Of a stretch of 64,000 nt of DNA, positions 19,834 to 32,700 are shown piece by piece; the first letter of the stretch is position 1, and each line of letters starts with the position of its first letter. The stretch is taken from contig OY752147.1 in assembly GCA_963573315.1 (NCBI GenBank), positions 372,001 through 436,000 on the forward strand, in the 5' to 3' direction. Under the pieces are notes generated by a model. The model saw only the letters and a program-made list of their open reading frames with translations, was not told the origin of the DNA and made no database searches. The position numbers were made by a program, and so were the translations under genes. The DNA comes from Entomortierella parvispora. Lineage: Eukaryota; Mortierellomycota; Mortierellomycetes; Mortierellales; Mortierellaceae.

Positions 19834-22705
19834 TTATTCAAGGATGACAACATCGACCTCCTCGCCATCCACCATCACCACCTCATCGACATCCACGGCC
19901 TGTTCCCGCGACGTGCCATCCCCTACTCCGTCAAGAGGAGCCTGATGTTGCTGTGATCCACCACCCAACTCTGAAGGGTGAGCCGTCTCTGACAACGATG
20001 ACTTTTTCAAGGGTTCATCTTCGAGAACTTCCAAAGACCCATCGCGCTTCCGCTTCTTTGTATCATCCAACATGACAATATCCATGTCCCCCACATGTCG
20101 GTGTGCAGCCGTCGCCGCCGCCTTTCTGGCCTCCTCGGCTGCTTCCTCTGCAGCATCTGCGGCTTTGAGCTGATCCAATGTTTTCCGAAGCTCGTCTTGT
20201 TGTACCAAAGCATGTTCAACATCACCGTCCAGAATGAACTTTTCACCGTCCAGATCTGCACTGTCGCGGTGGATGATGTACACAATGACCTTGCGATCAT
20301 CCTCGTCCACTACATCCACAAACTTTCCGTTCGTCAACTGCAACTCCGCCAGGGTCTTTCCAAGGTTGTCGTCGAAATCAGGATCGTGAATGACTCTAAC
20401 AATTTTTTTTTTTAAAAAAAGAAAAAGTTCATGTTCATTAGCAAAAAAAAAAAAGCCCCAAACTGAGATACATATAAATACTCCGAGGAGTTATACCAGG
20501 AGTCATTAAAGATTACCTTCCATTCTCCTGAATCTCCACATCAGTCATTCCACTGTCTTCCAGAATGCTGACAAAGTCCTGTACCGTGCTGGTTGTTGTA
20601 TCAATCTTCAGGCCAATATAAGAGTTGCGGCAGATATAACATCTGGGGCTGGGTTTCGCCAGTTTTTCAGAAATGAGCAATTGGTCACGATCTCCACGCG
20701 AATCATATACGAGGTAAGTCTAAGAGTCCAAAAAAAAAGCTTGGTTAAAAAAGAAAAAAAATATGGAATGGCAATATTGCTCTTCCTCACTTACAGTTTT
20801 GCAATCTTCAATGCGGTTGTTCATAATCTTGAAGGCAAGCATCACCATCAGCCCAGCAACGATGGCATTTGTAGTAGCGATAGCGGGGATAATATTTCCA
20901 GCCATGGCTATGTGTCACAGATGCAATCAAAGTCAGATCAGTCGACTATACCAATTACACGAGTTTTCCTGTCAGGGACAAAACCCAGATCCAATACCTT
21001 TGACGTCAAAGCGACTCTTTTCCTCGATTCCATAGACATGGGCGCGAAGGTTGGCAGTAGCGGTGACAAAGTCCAATGTTTCAGCGTCATCCTTGTCAAA
21101 GGAGATGGAAGCCTCTGGGTCCGATTCTCTCAAGTTTTGCAAACGCGCCGTCAACTGGACAAGACTAATAGCACAGTTTGCAAGAAAAATCCAAGCAAAG
21201 GTCAGCTCCTATTCCAGAGTCCAGGAGTCACTAGTTTCCAATGGTGCCTGTTTATCCTATGATCTTACCTGTCACCAAACACCGTAACAGTCTCAGGAAG
21301 CGTCCAAACCCGTTGATCCTTCAAAGTCGTCGACTCTGGGGAGGTGACATTCAGTTGTTGCGAAAGATGTCCTGTGATGTCCATGATCTGACTATAGTTC
21401 AAAGGGGTTGGCGCGGCCCTGGTTTTCCACATGTCCTCCATCTTTCTCAACCGCTCAATTTCAGCCCCAAAGACCTTGTTGAACACAAGTTCCGTGAATC
21501 CTTCCTGACCAGCCTGGGCCAGGATAGTTTTAAGAGCTTGGGATTCCGCCTTCAGTGTCTCCAGTTCCTTGGCTACATTCCAGATCAGAAAGGTCCAAGA
21601 GGTAAATACTCTGTTCGAGGGTTTCTTCATTTCAGATTGAAACATGGTGCGGCGTTCGTCCTTACCTACCAGTTTCATCGTCGGCACTGTCATCTTTGAC
21701 CATAACTTCGTCATCATCGTCTTCTGCATTTCCGAACAGTAGTCCGAAGAGGTAGCTCTTTGCCCATACAATGCAGTGAATCGGGGTGCTGGGTGTACTT
21801 CGGATAGTACAGACAGGAAAGGTTTTTGGGGTTTCCTTGGGTAGGCAGTCGAAGCACTCTGTCCTGTCTCCCGAGATCACCGTGACCTGTCCCAAGTAGC
21901 CGGCGGTTCCTGATTCAATCAGCGGCACCTTTGCAGCAAGACACATTTTGTTGACATGCCTCCTCGCATCTATTCCAGTAATATGAGGGTCGGTATCAGT
22001 AGGATGAAAACCTAGATATGCAATGCTACGAGCCGCAAAGATCCCTACCGAGGTTATCCAGTGCGTTCATGACGAGATCAAAGCCCTTGAACCATTCCAC
22101 AGAAAACTCTTCCTCTTTGATGTTTTGATGACGCGCCTCAATATTCACATTAGGGTTGAACTCCAATGCTGATTCTCTTGCGATCTAAGAGTGGGTGGAG
22201 TGATTTTATTAGGTGGGTTGAATCTTTTTCTTTCGGGAGAGGTGGCGTGGCCGATTACCCCAGGGCGACAACTTACCTTTGCCTTTGATTTTTTGATATG
22301 CTGTTTCTGGAAGAGGAACTGTCGGTTGAGGTTTGAAAGGTCGATGGTATCCAGATCAATCTAGCGGGTGAACAAAGAGTCGAAATGAGGGTTGTATTCA
22401 TGATGGGAGTGATTGATCGTCGATAGATATCGACTACGGCAGACCAGTCAGTCAGCCGACAATACACGGGCCCTGTCCCTTCTTTTCTTCTTTCCTTTGC
22501 ACATCTAGCCATCCATGCATTCATTCATCCGCGCAGTGAAAGGCCATTTTCTTACAATCACAATGTCCTGGAATCCGCTCATGACCAGGTTCTTGAGCAG
22601 TTCACATCCGATGCCTCCAGCCCCGACCATGAGGACCCTTGAGGAGCCGACTGTTTTGAGCAGTGGGTCTCCGATGGTGGTCCTGAGCTGCGAGTTGCGT
22701 TCCAT
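19834..22705 (-). CDS. UBA2: SUMO-activating enzyme E1 subunit Uba2
   Basis: Nine exons: 22705-22556, 22360-22277, 22184-22049, 21969-21670, 21572-21269, 21164-20998, 20907-20795, 20719-20517 and 20395-19834; 672 residues, close to the family length. It forms a heterodimer with Aos1 and activates SUMO in the nucleus by ATP-dependent adenylation and thioester formation. Visible motifs: nucleotide-binding GAGGIGCE (28-35), [17 protein letters not shown], catalytic Cys177 in [10 protein letters not shown], zinc cysteines in CFDCLPK and [24 protein letters not shown], and a ubiquitin-fold domain. The tail has a basic nuclear signal (KKRKRD) and two hydrophobic-acidic segments, DIVMLDD and EVDVVILE at the extreme C-terminus, resembling SUMO-interacting motifs. 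All splice joins are in phase. Shares a promoter with RAD54. Confidence 0.95.
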
Positions 22706-23056
22706 GAGGGCGGGGGAGTTCTTTTTTTCTTGTTCTATTGAAGAGAAGGAAGAGAGGGAGACGCAATTGATCATGGACGCGCCAAATGGACAAAAAAAAG
22801 GTGACTGCGGATGCTCCGAATGTTCATGAATGGTGGCAAATGAAGACGAGACAGAGGAGAGAGACAGGCACAGAGACAGGAACACAAAACAGCAAAAGAC
22901 GCGCTTTGTGTCCTTTTGTTCCTGCCACTTCTTCGCTCTCCTTCACTCTCCTTCACACTTCCTTCACTCTCCTTCACACTTCCTTCACTCTCCTTCACAC
23001 TTCCTTCACTCTCCTTCACTCTCCTCCCTTCATCACAGTCCTCTCCTCCTCTCCAC
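22706..23056. promoter_or_regulatory. Divergent promoter of UBA2 and RAD54
   Basis: 351 bp between the two ATGs. The RAD54 side contains a pyrimidine-rich 21-bp minisatellite (see separate entry) ending about 55 bp from its ATG. No TATA box is evident. Confidence 0.7.
22940..23020 (+). repeat. 21-bp minisatellite in RAD54 leader
   Basis: Three perfect copies of CCTTCACTCTCCTTCACACT+T at 22940-22960, 22961-22981 and 22982-23002, with a partial fourth to 23020. It is all-pyrimidine except for A and lies in the presumed 5' UTR. Confidence 0.9.
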
Positions 23057-26000
23057 ATGAAGCGCACTTCCGCAGGCATCTCGCTCAAGAGACCTGTCCC
23101 AAAGCTCATTTCAAGTCAGGACCCACCTCTCATTGCACTCGAGTCTGCCCTACCACCACATCCTCCTCCACCCACAGTGGACCTCCCTACTTTCACCACC
23201 AACCCAACGTCCTTCCCAGTTCTGGAGACTGTCTCCGTCGAGATTCCAATACGCAAGCCAATCCTCAAGTCTCCCGGTACAAAATCGCCCGTGCGGAAAA
23301 AAGTCGAATTCGTCAATGATTCCGAGGGTTCATTGAGTGATCCCGACGATGACGATGATGACGACCTCTTTGGGAGCCAACGCAGCTCTGGCTCACAGGA
23401 GGTCAACCTGGTCAAGCTTCCTGAGCCTGCGCCCACAAAACAAGTCGCGCTCATCAAACAAGCCGCTCCAGCCTCTGTAGTACCAGAGTCGCCGCCACCA
23501 ATCAGACCTGAATCGCCGCCACTGTCTGCTGCGAAAGTATCGCCGCCACCTTCCGTAAAGTCAAAGACTGCAACACCCTTACCGAAGATTACAGCATCCC
23601 CATCAAAGAGTGTAACATCCCCGCCCAAGACTGTAGCATCCCCGCCCAAGACTGTAGCATCCCCGCCCAAGACTGTAGCATCCCCGCCCAAGACTGTAAC
23701 GTCATTGTCAAAACCAAGACCAGTGCCCAAAGTTACAAAGGTCGAGCTCAGTGACGAAGATGACGATATGGAAGAGGAAGAGGAATACGGCGATGATGGC
23801 GAGGATAACAGCGGCTCCGACTACGACTCTGAAGGGTCCAACCGAAAGCGTATCAGGACAGGAAGGGTCACGCACCAGTCCATCAAAGCCAATCTGCCTG
23901 TAGCAACGACACGAACCAGTCGATCAGGAAGAGCCCCGTTAGCTTCCCTCAAGGTCACCATCTCGTCAAAACCCCTCCCTACGACAAAGTCAGCCTTGTC
24001 CGATGGCAAGGCGCTAGTATCCCTTGGCAAAAAGTTCAAAATTCCTACGTTTACAAAACCTGGAACAGCTCCTGAGCCCACGCGACCTGGAACATACACG
24101 CTGGGCGCCAAAAGGAGACCGGCTGTCGAAGGAAAATCAGCACACGACTATACCATGGAAGGATCGATTATCCTCTACGACCCAGCTTGGGCCGTGTTGG
24201 ATGAGGCACAAAAGGAAGAAGAAAAGCTACTGAGCGCATCTCAGGAGCAATCAAAGGACGATGACGAAAATTCACCTCCACAGGTGATTATACCCAAAAA
24301 GGAGAAAGCAAAGTCAAAGTCGATCGCAGAGATCCTTGGAATCACCAAGGCAAAGGAAGTACCCAAGGTTCACGTTGTGGTAAGCTATCGTCGGTCTGAC
24401 CTGTGTTCGCTTCTCTTTCTTTCTTTATTTTTTTTCTTTTTTTCGTCTAATCAAACTTTTATTTCAAAGGTGGATCCGGTCCTTGGACGTGTACTGCGCC
24501 CGCATCAGGTGGAGGGAGTCAAGTTTATGTACAAATGCACGACAGGAGCTGTTCAATCAAACGCGTTTGGCTGTATTATGGCGGATGAAATGGGTCTGGG
24601 CAAGACGGTAAGCAATCGTGCCGTCGTCACCGATGACTCTCTGTCTCAGGTCTATTGGATGACCCGTTTTAACTCAAGGAGACTTTCACAATCTTCTCTA
24701 GCTACAATGTATTACACTGCTATGGACGCTACTAAAGCAATCACCAGATCCAGGAAAAGGCACAATCGAAAAGTGTATCATCTGCTGCCCCTCATCTCTT
24801 GTCCGCAACTGGGCCAACGAGATTGTCAAGTGGCTGGGGCCAGGAAAGATTGGTGTTTTGAGTTGTGACGCAAAGGGAACCAAAGAGGACACGAACAACG
24901 CGATGCTGAGGTGGGCGTCAGCAAGACAGAGGATGGTTGTAAACCCTGTACTCATCATCAGTTATGAGAGTTTACGAATGTACGCGCCTATCCTTGCCCA
25001 GACTCCCATCGGCTTGATGCTCTGCGACGAAGGCCATCGACTCAAAAATTCAGGTTAGATACACATTACAAAAGTCATTATCGTCTTGCCATGCTACAAA
25101 GCTAATATGAGTTTTGATATCCTTAACTAGGCTCACAAACATTCGTGGCTTTGAATGAACTCAATGTCCAGCGAAGAGTGATCTTGTCAGGCACGCCAAT
25201 TCAAAACGATCTGTCAGAGTACTTTTCGCTTCTCAACTTTGCCAATCCAGGACTTCTTGGATCAACGGCAGAGTTCCGAAAGAATTATGAGCTGCCCATT
25301 CTGCGAGGACGAGACTCTGAAGCTTCAGATCAAGAGCAAGAAATTAGTAACCAGAAGTTGAGTGAGCTGTCTGGGGTTGTCAGCAAATTTATTATTCGAC
25401 GGACAAATGATATTCTGTCCAAATACTGTAAGTCGCTTTCGGTTGTCCATTTGTTCTGAAAGCACGCAAGGAAGTATGTCCTAACCACTTTCCTGTCTTT
25501 GATTTCCAGTGCCCACCAAGTTTGAACATGTTGTGTTCTGCAAGCTGTCGTCTTTCCAGTTGGACCTGTATAATCATTTCATCAATTCCAAGTCGATCCA
25601 ACGATTGCTCCGAGGAAACGGATCACAGCCCCTCAAAGCCATTGGATTACTCAAGAAGCTTTGCAATCATCCAGACCTTTTGGACTTGCCGGATGATCTG
25701 GAGGGATGCGAAAAACTGTTACCGCCTGATTATCAAACCAAGGATTCTAGAAAGCCCATGTCACGAGGCGGCGTCTTGGTCCAAACCGAGTTTTCTGGCA
25801 AGATGCAGGTTTTGGATCGAATGTTGGCCAAAATCAAAAAGGAAACCACAGACAAGATTGTCTTGATTTCCAATTACACGCAGACGCTGGATATTTTTGA
25901 AAAGCTCTGTCGTCAGAAGCAGTACGTGTTTTTTTTTGTTTTAATGGCTATATTTTTGGCTTTATGGTCGGTTGACTTATCGATCCTTTCACCACATAGA

Positions 26001-26694
26001 TACGGAGTTTTGCGACTAGATGGCACTATGACAATCAACAAGAGACAGAAGTTGGTCGACCGGTTCAACAATCCAGACGGACACGAATTTGTGTTCTTGT
26101 TGAGCAGCAAGGCTGGAGGATGCGGTCTCAACTTGATCGGTGCCAACCGATTAATTCTCTTTGACCCTGACTGGAACCCTGCCGCAGATCAGCAGGCCTT
26201 GGCCCGTGTCTGGCGTGATGGCCAAAAGAAGGACTGTAAGTCTTCATTATTGAAACATGAGAGAACTCAATTGCGCTTGAAGATAACCCACTAACATGTT
26301 TCCACCCTCTGCTACAGGTTTTGTATACCGCTTCATTGCTACGGGTTCGATCGAGGAAAAGATCTTTCAACGTCAATCCCACAAGCAGTCGCTTTCCTCC
26401 TGTGTTGTAGACGAAGATCAGGATGTGGAGCGCCACTTCTCCCAAGAGAACCTTCGCCAACTGTTCCAATTCAACGACAAAACAGAGTGCTGTGATACAC
26501 ACGAGACTTTCAAGTGCAAGCGCTGTGTCCAGGGTCGGCAGATGATGAAGGCAACCCAGGTTTCTTACGGCGACACATCAACTTGGAATCACTTCATGGG
26601 CGATCACGATCTTCTCAAGCTACCCGATCCTCTTCTCAAAGCCGAGGCCGAGACCGGGGCCGTGTCCTTTGTCTTCCAGTACATTTCGCATTAG
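23057..26694 (+). CDS. RAD54: Rad54 DNA translocase (SNF2 family)
   Basis: Seven exons: 23057-24379, 24470-24607, 24702-25053, 25131-25427, 25510-25921, 26000-26235 and 26318-26694; 1044 residues. It remodels DNA and chromatin with Rad51 during homologous recombination. After a long disordered N-terminus comes the Rad54 signature (SIILYDPAW, then [19 protein letters not shown]), Walker A in [10 protein letters not shown] (ends at residue 487), Walker B DEGH near 597, [19 protein letters not shown], the helicase C-domain with [21 protein letters not shown] and [10 protein letters not shown], and a C-terminal CxxC (FKCKRCVQG). The 1044-aa length exceeds yeast Rad54 (about 900) because the N-terminus is extended, acidic and contains a SPPKTVA repeat. 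Start 23057 is the first Met after the leader minisatellite. Confidence 0.94.
23616..23699 (+). repeat. 21-bp coding repeat (SPPKTVA) in RAD54
   Basis: Four tandem units of CATCCCCGCCCAAGACTGTAG at 23616-23636, 23637-23657, 23658-23678 and 23679-23699 (last base differs) encode repeated SPPKTVA heptapeptides in the disordered N-terminus. SPxK is also a minimal proline-directed kinase motif. Copy number may vary between strains. Confidence 0.9.
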
Positions 26695-26816
26695 CATCCA
26701 TTGCATTCGCATTTTTTTTTTCTTTTCTACTTTTACTATTCACTTGTACAGCCATTGTAAAAAAAATAAATCGCAACATATTCCATGATTTGACATACTA
26801 AAGCCAAGGCCCCTTT

Positions 26817-28984
26817 CTAGTCCCAAGAAGGGTCCGAGTTCTCGTCAAAAGCTGGCTCGGAATCATCGTCCTCAAGGTCGTCTGCATCAAAAGTGATTAG
26901 GACCGTAGTCGGATCATCTTCCACCGGTGGGAACACTGCATCTTTGTAGTGCTCAAAAATGTTGTCACGATTCAGTCGTGAATTGAAAAATCGAAGAATG
27001 AACGGCATGGCCTCCAGGATCGTATTGTCGAATCCACCAGTTCCCATCCGGACACAATTGCAGCCGCGCTGAGTGTTGTATTCGACCTCGCCCTTGTCTG
27101 TACCCTCCTGAGTTTCAGACTGGGTATAGTCGGCTGCATTCTAATGGATCACGGACGGAAAAAAAAATTGTAAGAGGATGACTTTTCGTACTGTAGAGAT
27201 GTCGGGATCAGGGGCACACACAAATAATTGTTTTTTGCTGCATACCAAGGACCACCATTTCCTGAAATCTTTGGTAAACATCTTGTTTATGGAGGCTGTG
27301 CTCTCAATCATAGCAATGGCTGAGACTCTGTCCTTGAGTCCCTCGACTGCATTGAATAAAATGTGTGTTCATTGTTAGTGTGCTGCTCGCCCATACCGAC
27401 ACTGTGTATTGCAAGCCAACCTCTCTCTAACTCACATTGTTCATTAAACGCTTGCATCAAAGAGTGACATCCATATTTGTGACCAATGAAAAAGATTTCC
27501 TTCGATGCCGCCGGTCTGCATATCAAAGGTAGAAAATGAGATGAGTGGTCAAAAGTCTACACGTCCTTTGGACCATTTTGCGTTGATGAGCAGCACAAAT
27601 ATGTTGCTTACTGAATGATGTTTTTCAGCGTGTACGAGACATGCTTCTCAGGACTTTCAAGTTCTATAGGAAAAGTGTTGATCGTCAGCACTTGAGGAAA
27701 TCGGCTAGATCAACAGGCAAAAACAATTGATCGACATACCTGGAACGAGAACAAGGCCTTTTGGATTGGTTGGGGTTACGTACTAGTAGAGGTATCGAGA
27801 CACAATATTAGCCAGGCGTCTATGCGTTTGTGCATTGTTGCAGCAAAGAGAATGCTGGCGAATAATTACTGTTGTTTGTCCGTCCACCCAGTACTGTGCG
27901 TTTGGATTTAGTATAACAACACCAAATCCCTGTTCGATCGCCATCTTGACCACTGCGAGCATTGAACCTTCCTAGATGAATGAGCCAAGTTATCTGTCGA
28001 ATTAGCTGGTCAGCCCTTGAGACAACGGCAATCCCCCCAATTCCTTTCTTAATAATCGAACGGAAGGTATACCTCGGCGCTATAGTTGCAAACCAATCGA
28101 CGTGACCAGCTTCCAAGTCTATGGAGGCAAGCGAAAGACAAAAGAAAGATCGTTGACAAGTGTTTACAAAGCAATGAACTATGATCCAGATAACGAGCCA
28201 CCAAATGGTCCTTACGATTCCATAGTGCCGGGCGAGAGCACCAGCAGACGTTTGCACTCATTGTAGTCGGGTCTATTTTCGGTCAATGTATGAAGGGTCA
28301 GAATCTCATTAAGATAAGGGCACAGCAGTTGTCGACTGTGTTCTTACGAGACTAGGGTATGTGCATGGGGTGAGGTCTTATCCTCTGGGTCGAGTCCTAC
28401 AGGCACGATCTTCTTGACAAGCCCCAGTTCTTCCATCATCCTTTTGACCATGACTTCCACCACCACGTCTGGTTGTGCACGGGGGGGATCAGCAAAAAAA
28501 AAAAAAAAAAAAAAAATTGGTGGCGTCCAAATGGAGGTTGAAACAAAAAGATAGAGTGTTAAAATACCATCCTCAGAGTAACTTATTCGATGATGATGAC
28601 AAATACCCGATGATTCACGTTACCACATAGGGCTCGACCATGCGCCTCCTCATAGTCTCTATTCTTGGCCTTCAAGTTGAACGTGTACTGGTTTCCTGTA
28701 AGGGTGGGGAAGACAGGTTGCTCAGGTCAGCGTTCACAACAGTTGTCATGTCAAACCACAATGAATCGTCCATTGAAGAGTGAGATGGAGCACGGCATCA
28801 GGCAAAAGAGCATGCATGCAGCAGGATGCCAGCCAGGCACAGGGAGACACAGGGCACAAAAAAAGGGCTAGCTTATACCTTCCGAGTCGACAAGACGGCT
28901 TTTCTCGTTGAGGGTATATCCAAAGCCTTCGAGATTAGCTGGGAAGACGGGGGGAGGTGGCTTCCTGATGACACGACGGTACAT
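26817..28984 (-). CDS. Arb2/FAM172-type alpha/beta-hydrolase-fold protein
   Basis: Eleven exons: 28984-28879, 28695-28624, 28468-28348, 28272-28216, 28118-28073, 27971-27870, 27782-27740, 27663-27612, 27515-27436, 27346-27246 and 27140-26817; 367 residues, every join in phase. The order of motifs matches the Arb2/FAM172 family: FxxNLEGFGYTLNEKSRL at the N-terminus, KRLLVLSPGT (strand before GSG-W), GSWSRRLVCN, EQGFGVVILNPNAQYW with NPN at 156-158, ESPEKHVSYTLKNII, then EIFFIGHKYGCHSLM. The last is the nucleophile-elbow position, where a Lys (213) stands in place of Ser and Cys in place of the second Gly. The family acts in Argonaute chaperoning or heterochromatin (fission yeast Arb2) and splicing regulation (FAM172A). 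Probably non-catalytic here. Ends convergent with RAD54, 122 bp apart. Confidence 0.85.
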
Positions 28985-29758
28985 GTTGTATGTTCAGTAA
29001 GGGGTGGAATGTGTGGCGTGAGAATGGGATTAGATGAAATGGGAAAGGACAAGAAGGCAAAGCAGCGAAAGAATGCATGTGTACATGCACGCAAGACGCG
29101 ACTGTTCAGTGTTCACCTTTCGTGCCTTGCACGTGACCGGTGCTGAATGCGTTGATGGAAAGGCAGCGGAAGTCTGGCTTTTGTGAAAGCGGTGGGACCT
29201 GGTTTCCGGAGCTCTGGTGCGAGTCCCAGTCTAAGTTGTGGTTCACCGAGGAGAGTGTGTTGGGTGTTTATCCAAAGTCGGGTTCATCAAAATACAGTAC
29301 AACAGATGGCGCTGTTGCATGGGCACAGTATATACATTATTACTTATTTTTAACAGCGCGAGGACGTGAAAGAAGTAATACAAATACAATGCGTTGGAAG
29401 GGAGGCTGGAGGAGGATTGAAGGCAGTGCGAGGGAGAAGTACCACACCAGTCGACATACCATGGACAGAAATAATGTCCGAGCGCTTCGTCGACCGGCTC
29501 GACCACCTTGCCTCCTCCTCTCCTCCAGGCTTGAATCCCGAGTCCCGCTTGTCTATTTTCACCCTCTCTCTTCTCTCTCGCTACTCTTTTCCTCCACTTC
29601 TCCTCTCCATCACTCCCCTCTATCCTCTGCTCACTTCTCTCCAGCTTTGCATCTGGATCCTATCTTGTGTCTTCACCCTCATTACTACAATACGCAATCG
29701 CGTCTATTCTCCCCATCACTCCCCGTCTCTTGGATCAAGAGTAGACATTCATTCAAAA
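28985..29758. other. Divergent promoter region, Arb2/FAM172-type and anillin-like genes
   Basis: 774 bp between opposite ATGs. The right half is pyrimidine-rich (about 29555-29650) and probably 5' UTR of the anillin-like gene. Short ORFs across it have no recognisable content. Confidence 0.6.
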
Positions 29759-32700
29759 ATGGCTCTTGAGGCGGCGACGTGGAAGGTGGCTATCCAGAAT
29801 GCATCCCTTCCTACTGTTCAAGCGATGATTCATAAATCGAAGACCGACCAGGGCAACAGGAAGGCAGGGCTATCTCTTCCAATGCTCAAGGTCTTCAAAG
29901 AATGCTTCCCTTCCCATCTGCAGAAACAGGCATCAAAACTTCTTGGGGTCGAGTTTGGTTCCCTCGCTGGATCGCGCTTTATCGACATGACCCCTCTTCA
30001 GCTCAGCCTAATCATGCAACATGTATGCCGTGCCGACTCAAAGACGGAAAGTCGCGTCCAGATTACCGAGTTGCTTCTTTCCGTAAGACAAAAATGCCCA
30101 ACGCCTTTCTATTTTCTGTTTTTTTTGCGGCTTTGTGGTATTTCGGGAGCGTCTTTTTTTGGTGGCGATGTCATGCATGCCTGTACTACGCCTCGCTCTA
30201 AAACCCTGTTCCCATTTCCTTGCAGGAGTTGACTCTAGAAGACTTGACTGGACACAACATCGGGAAAGGGAGCAACGCCTCGCACCTCGCTGCATTCCTT
30301 GGCATGGACGACACCCTGGACAAGTTGGTGGCCCATGGCTGCGACCTTTTGATCAAGAACGGATGTAGCTTTAGCGCTTTGGATATCAAGGAGGCGATGA
30401 ATGTTTCCGACGAGTGCTTGGTGGCCCTTTTAGCACGAAAGACGCCTGTTCAGGATCAACAGGCTCTACTCAATATTAGCGAGGCACCACCGGAAGAGCA
30501 GGTGGTAACAAAGGGGATCGACTTGTCCACGCTCGACAACAGTCCACGAGAATGTCAGGATGATAGTAACAACAACACCGACAACCACAGCAGCCACTGC
30601 GGGGATGACGGCAGCTTTTGTCAAATGGACAACGACCCTCAAGTTTTAGAACTGGCTCTCGAAAACAAGAGTCCTTCGACAGTAATCAAAGACTTTCAAC
30701 AACCCTCGAGCAGTCTAAGGGTAGAGCTTATCGAACAGGACGCCTTATACGAACAGCAGGGTCACCTCCATTTCATGTCCCAGGAAGAGTATCTGCACGC
30801 ATCAGAGGGTGACTTCAGTGACATGGAAAACGAGCGCGATCCCACATGTTTTCTACGTGTCATGTTGCGCACCAGCGAGAAGAGGCTGTTTTCTATCCTA
30901 AAGCAGAGCCAAGGCCAATCAGTTCTGCCCAACGACATTGCCGCTGAAGCCTATCGCTCATACCTTGCATTCCTGAACGTCCAGCCGAACTTGAAGTTGC
31001 AACGAGAACGGGAGGAGCCGCCATCGATGAAAACGATAACATGGGAACCTTTTACTCAAGTCCGCATAGTTCGGCGACACATCTCACCAGAAGATCAACC
31101 TTTTGTCTCTGACAGCGATAGTGAGGACAGCGACTGTGCGTTGCAAACATACTTTGAGCCAGTCCATGACCACGACAGTATTTACTTTGAGTTAGCCGAC
31201 GATAGCGATGAGGAAAGGATATCCCTTTACACTGAAGATCGACCCATAACGCCGTTTGGGATCATGGGCAATCACTTCACCAACAACAGCAGTTTGGACT
31301 TGAGCTCTCTCGTGGCTCACGATCAGCCTCCTCCATTTCCAGTGTACCAACGGCCATTACCGGTGACACCTTCAGATGCCACCAAAGGAGTTACAATTTC
31401 TCGTCATCGACGCTCCTCAGGACCACCGGCCCCTCTTGACATGAGACCACTCGAGCACTACGCACTTGTCGGCAAGAAAACAGAGCCGCTGCGGTCACCG
31501 CCACCGCCTGCTCCATATACTCACTTGTACAAGGGTCGACGATCGATCACACCAACTCCACCACCGCCGCCCTCTCTCCAGTCATTCACGAAAGAGACGC
31601 GTCTATCGCGCACACCTCAACCTGGCTCCGAAGAGACTTTGCCCGATCTTAACAAGCCACTTCCATTAATACATGCAGGTTCTCGAGGAATTCCTAATCT
31701 GAAGTCCGTGATTCAGCGGAAATGGACAGGACGGCACCCTCTGCGATCCTTATCGGCATCGATTGTACCAATGACTCCAGGGTTGAATGATCCTATCACT
31801 GGTGTACATAGACAACTCTCCCTTCCGATCCCCACAAGACACACTTCTACTGAAACTGAAACGCCACTACAGGCACCAAAAGCAGTTACAATCTTGCGAT
31901 CACCTCAGCTGTACCCAGATCAACTTTTAGAGGGCCCAAAGTCGTTCTTTCGTCGACCTGAAGGCTGTACATCAAAGGAATTGCCTAGCCCCGAGTCCCC
32001 AGATGGAAATCCACCAATGCCCCCTAGTTTTGGTGGCTTTGTTCAAGACCTCACGCGTCCAAATTTCCAAATCACAGATCGGCGGCGAGGTAGACGTGAC
32101 TCTTCGGCCAAAGCGGCGGCCTTCATGTCGCCCTCTTTGCCAGATATTTCAGGGCTTCTCCCACGACTGGGAATCGCGCTGCAGACAGGACTTCAACAGG
32201 TCATTCAGATGTCACGCCCCTCCTCTCCCATCAACCTTCCGCGTCCCCAGAGTCGCGCAGGCTTAGCAATTGACCCCAAAATGCCGGCCAAACCGACAAC
32301 CTTAGAGTCTCCATCTTCACCCACAAGTCTTCAATCTGGGACGTCCTCACGCCGAACCTTCGCCTCCTCCTGGAGTCAGCGGAAAAAAGTGGTTTTACCG
32401 ACCATTGTGGTACAGCCCTCATCTCCAGACACGATTGCAACAGACATGGAGGCGACAGCGGATGACGGGATTCGCAGCCAAGATTTTGACCCTGAGGATC
32501 TTCCTGTACATTCTACCTCGGAATCGGAGCAGGTTAGGAATACCCTTTGGCCGTCGCAATTGAGGGCTACGGTGCAGTCTAATGACATATTCTTTGTTTC
32601 TTGTAGGAAGATGATACGCACCTATTAAAAAAGAGACGCGTGGGATCACTTCAGGTGAAGAAGGAGAGGCCTCAGGTGCTCACAAATCTAGGACAGGACG

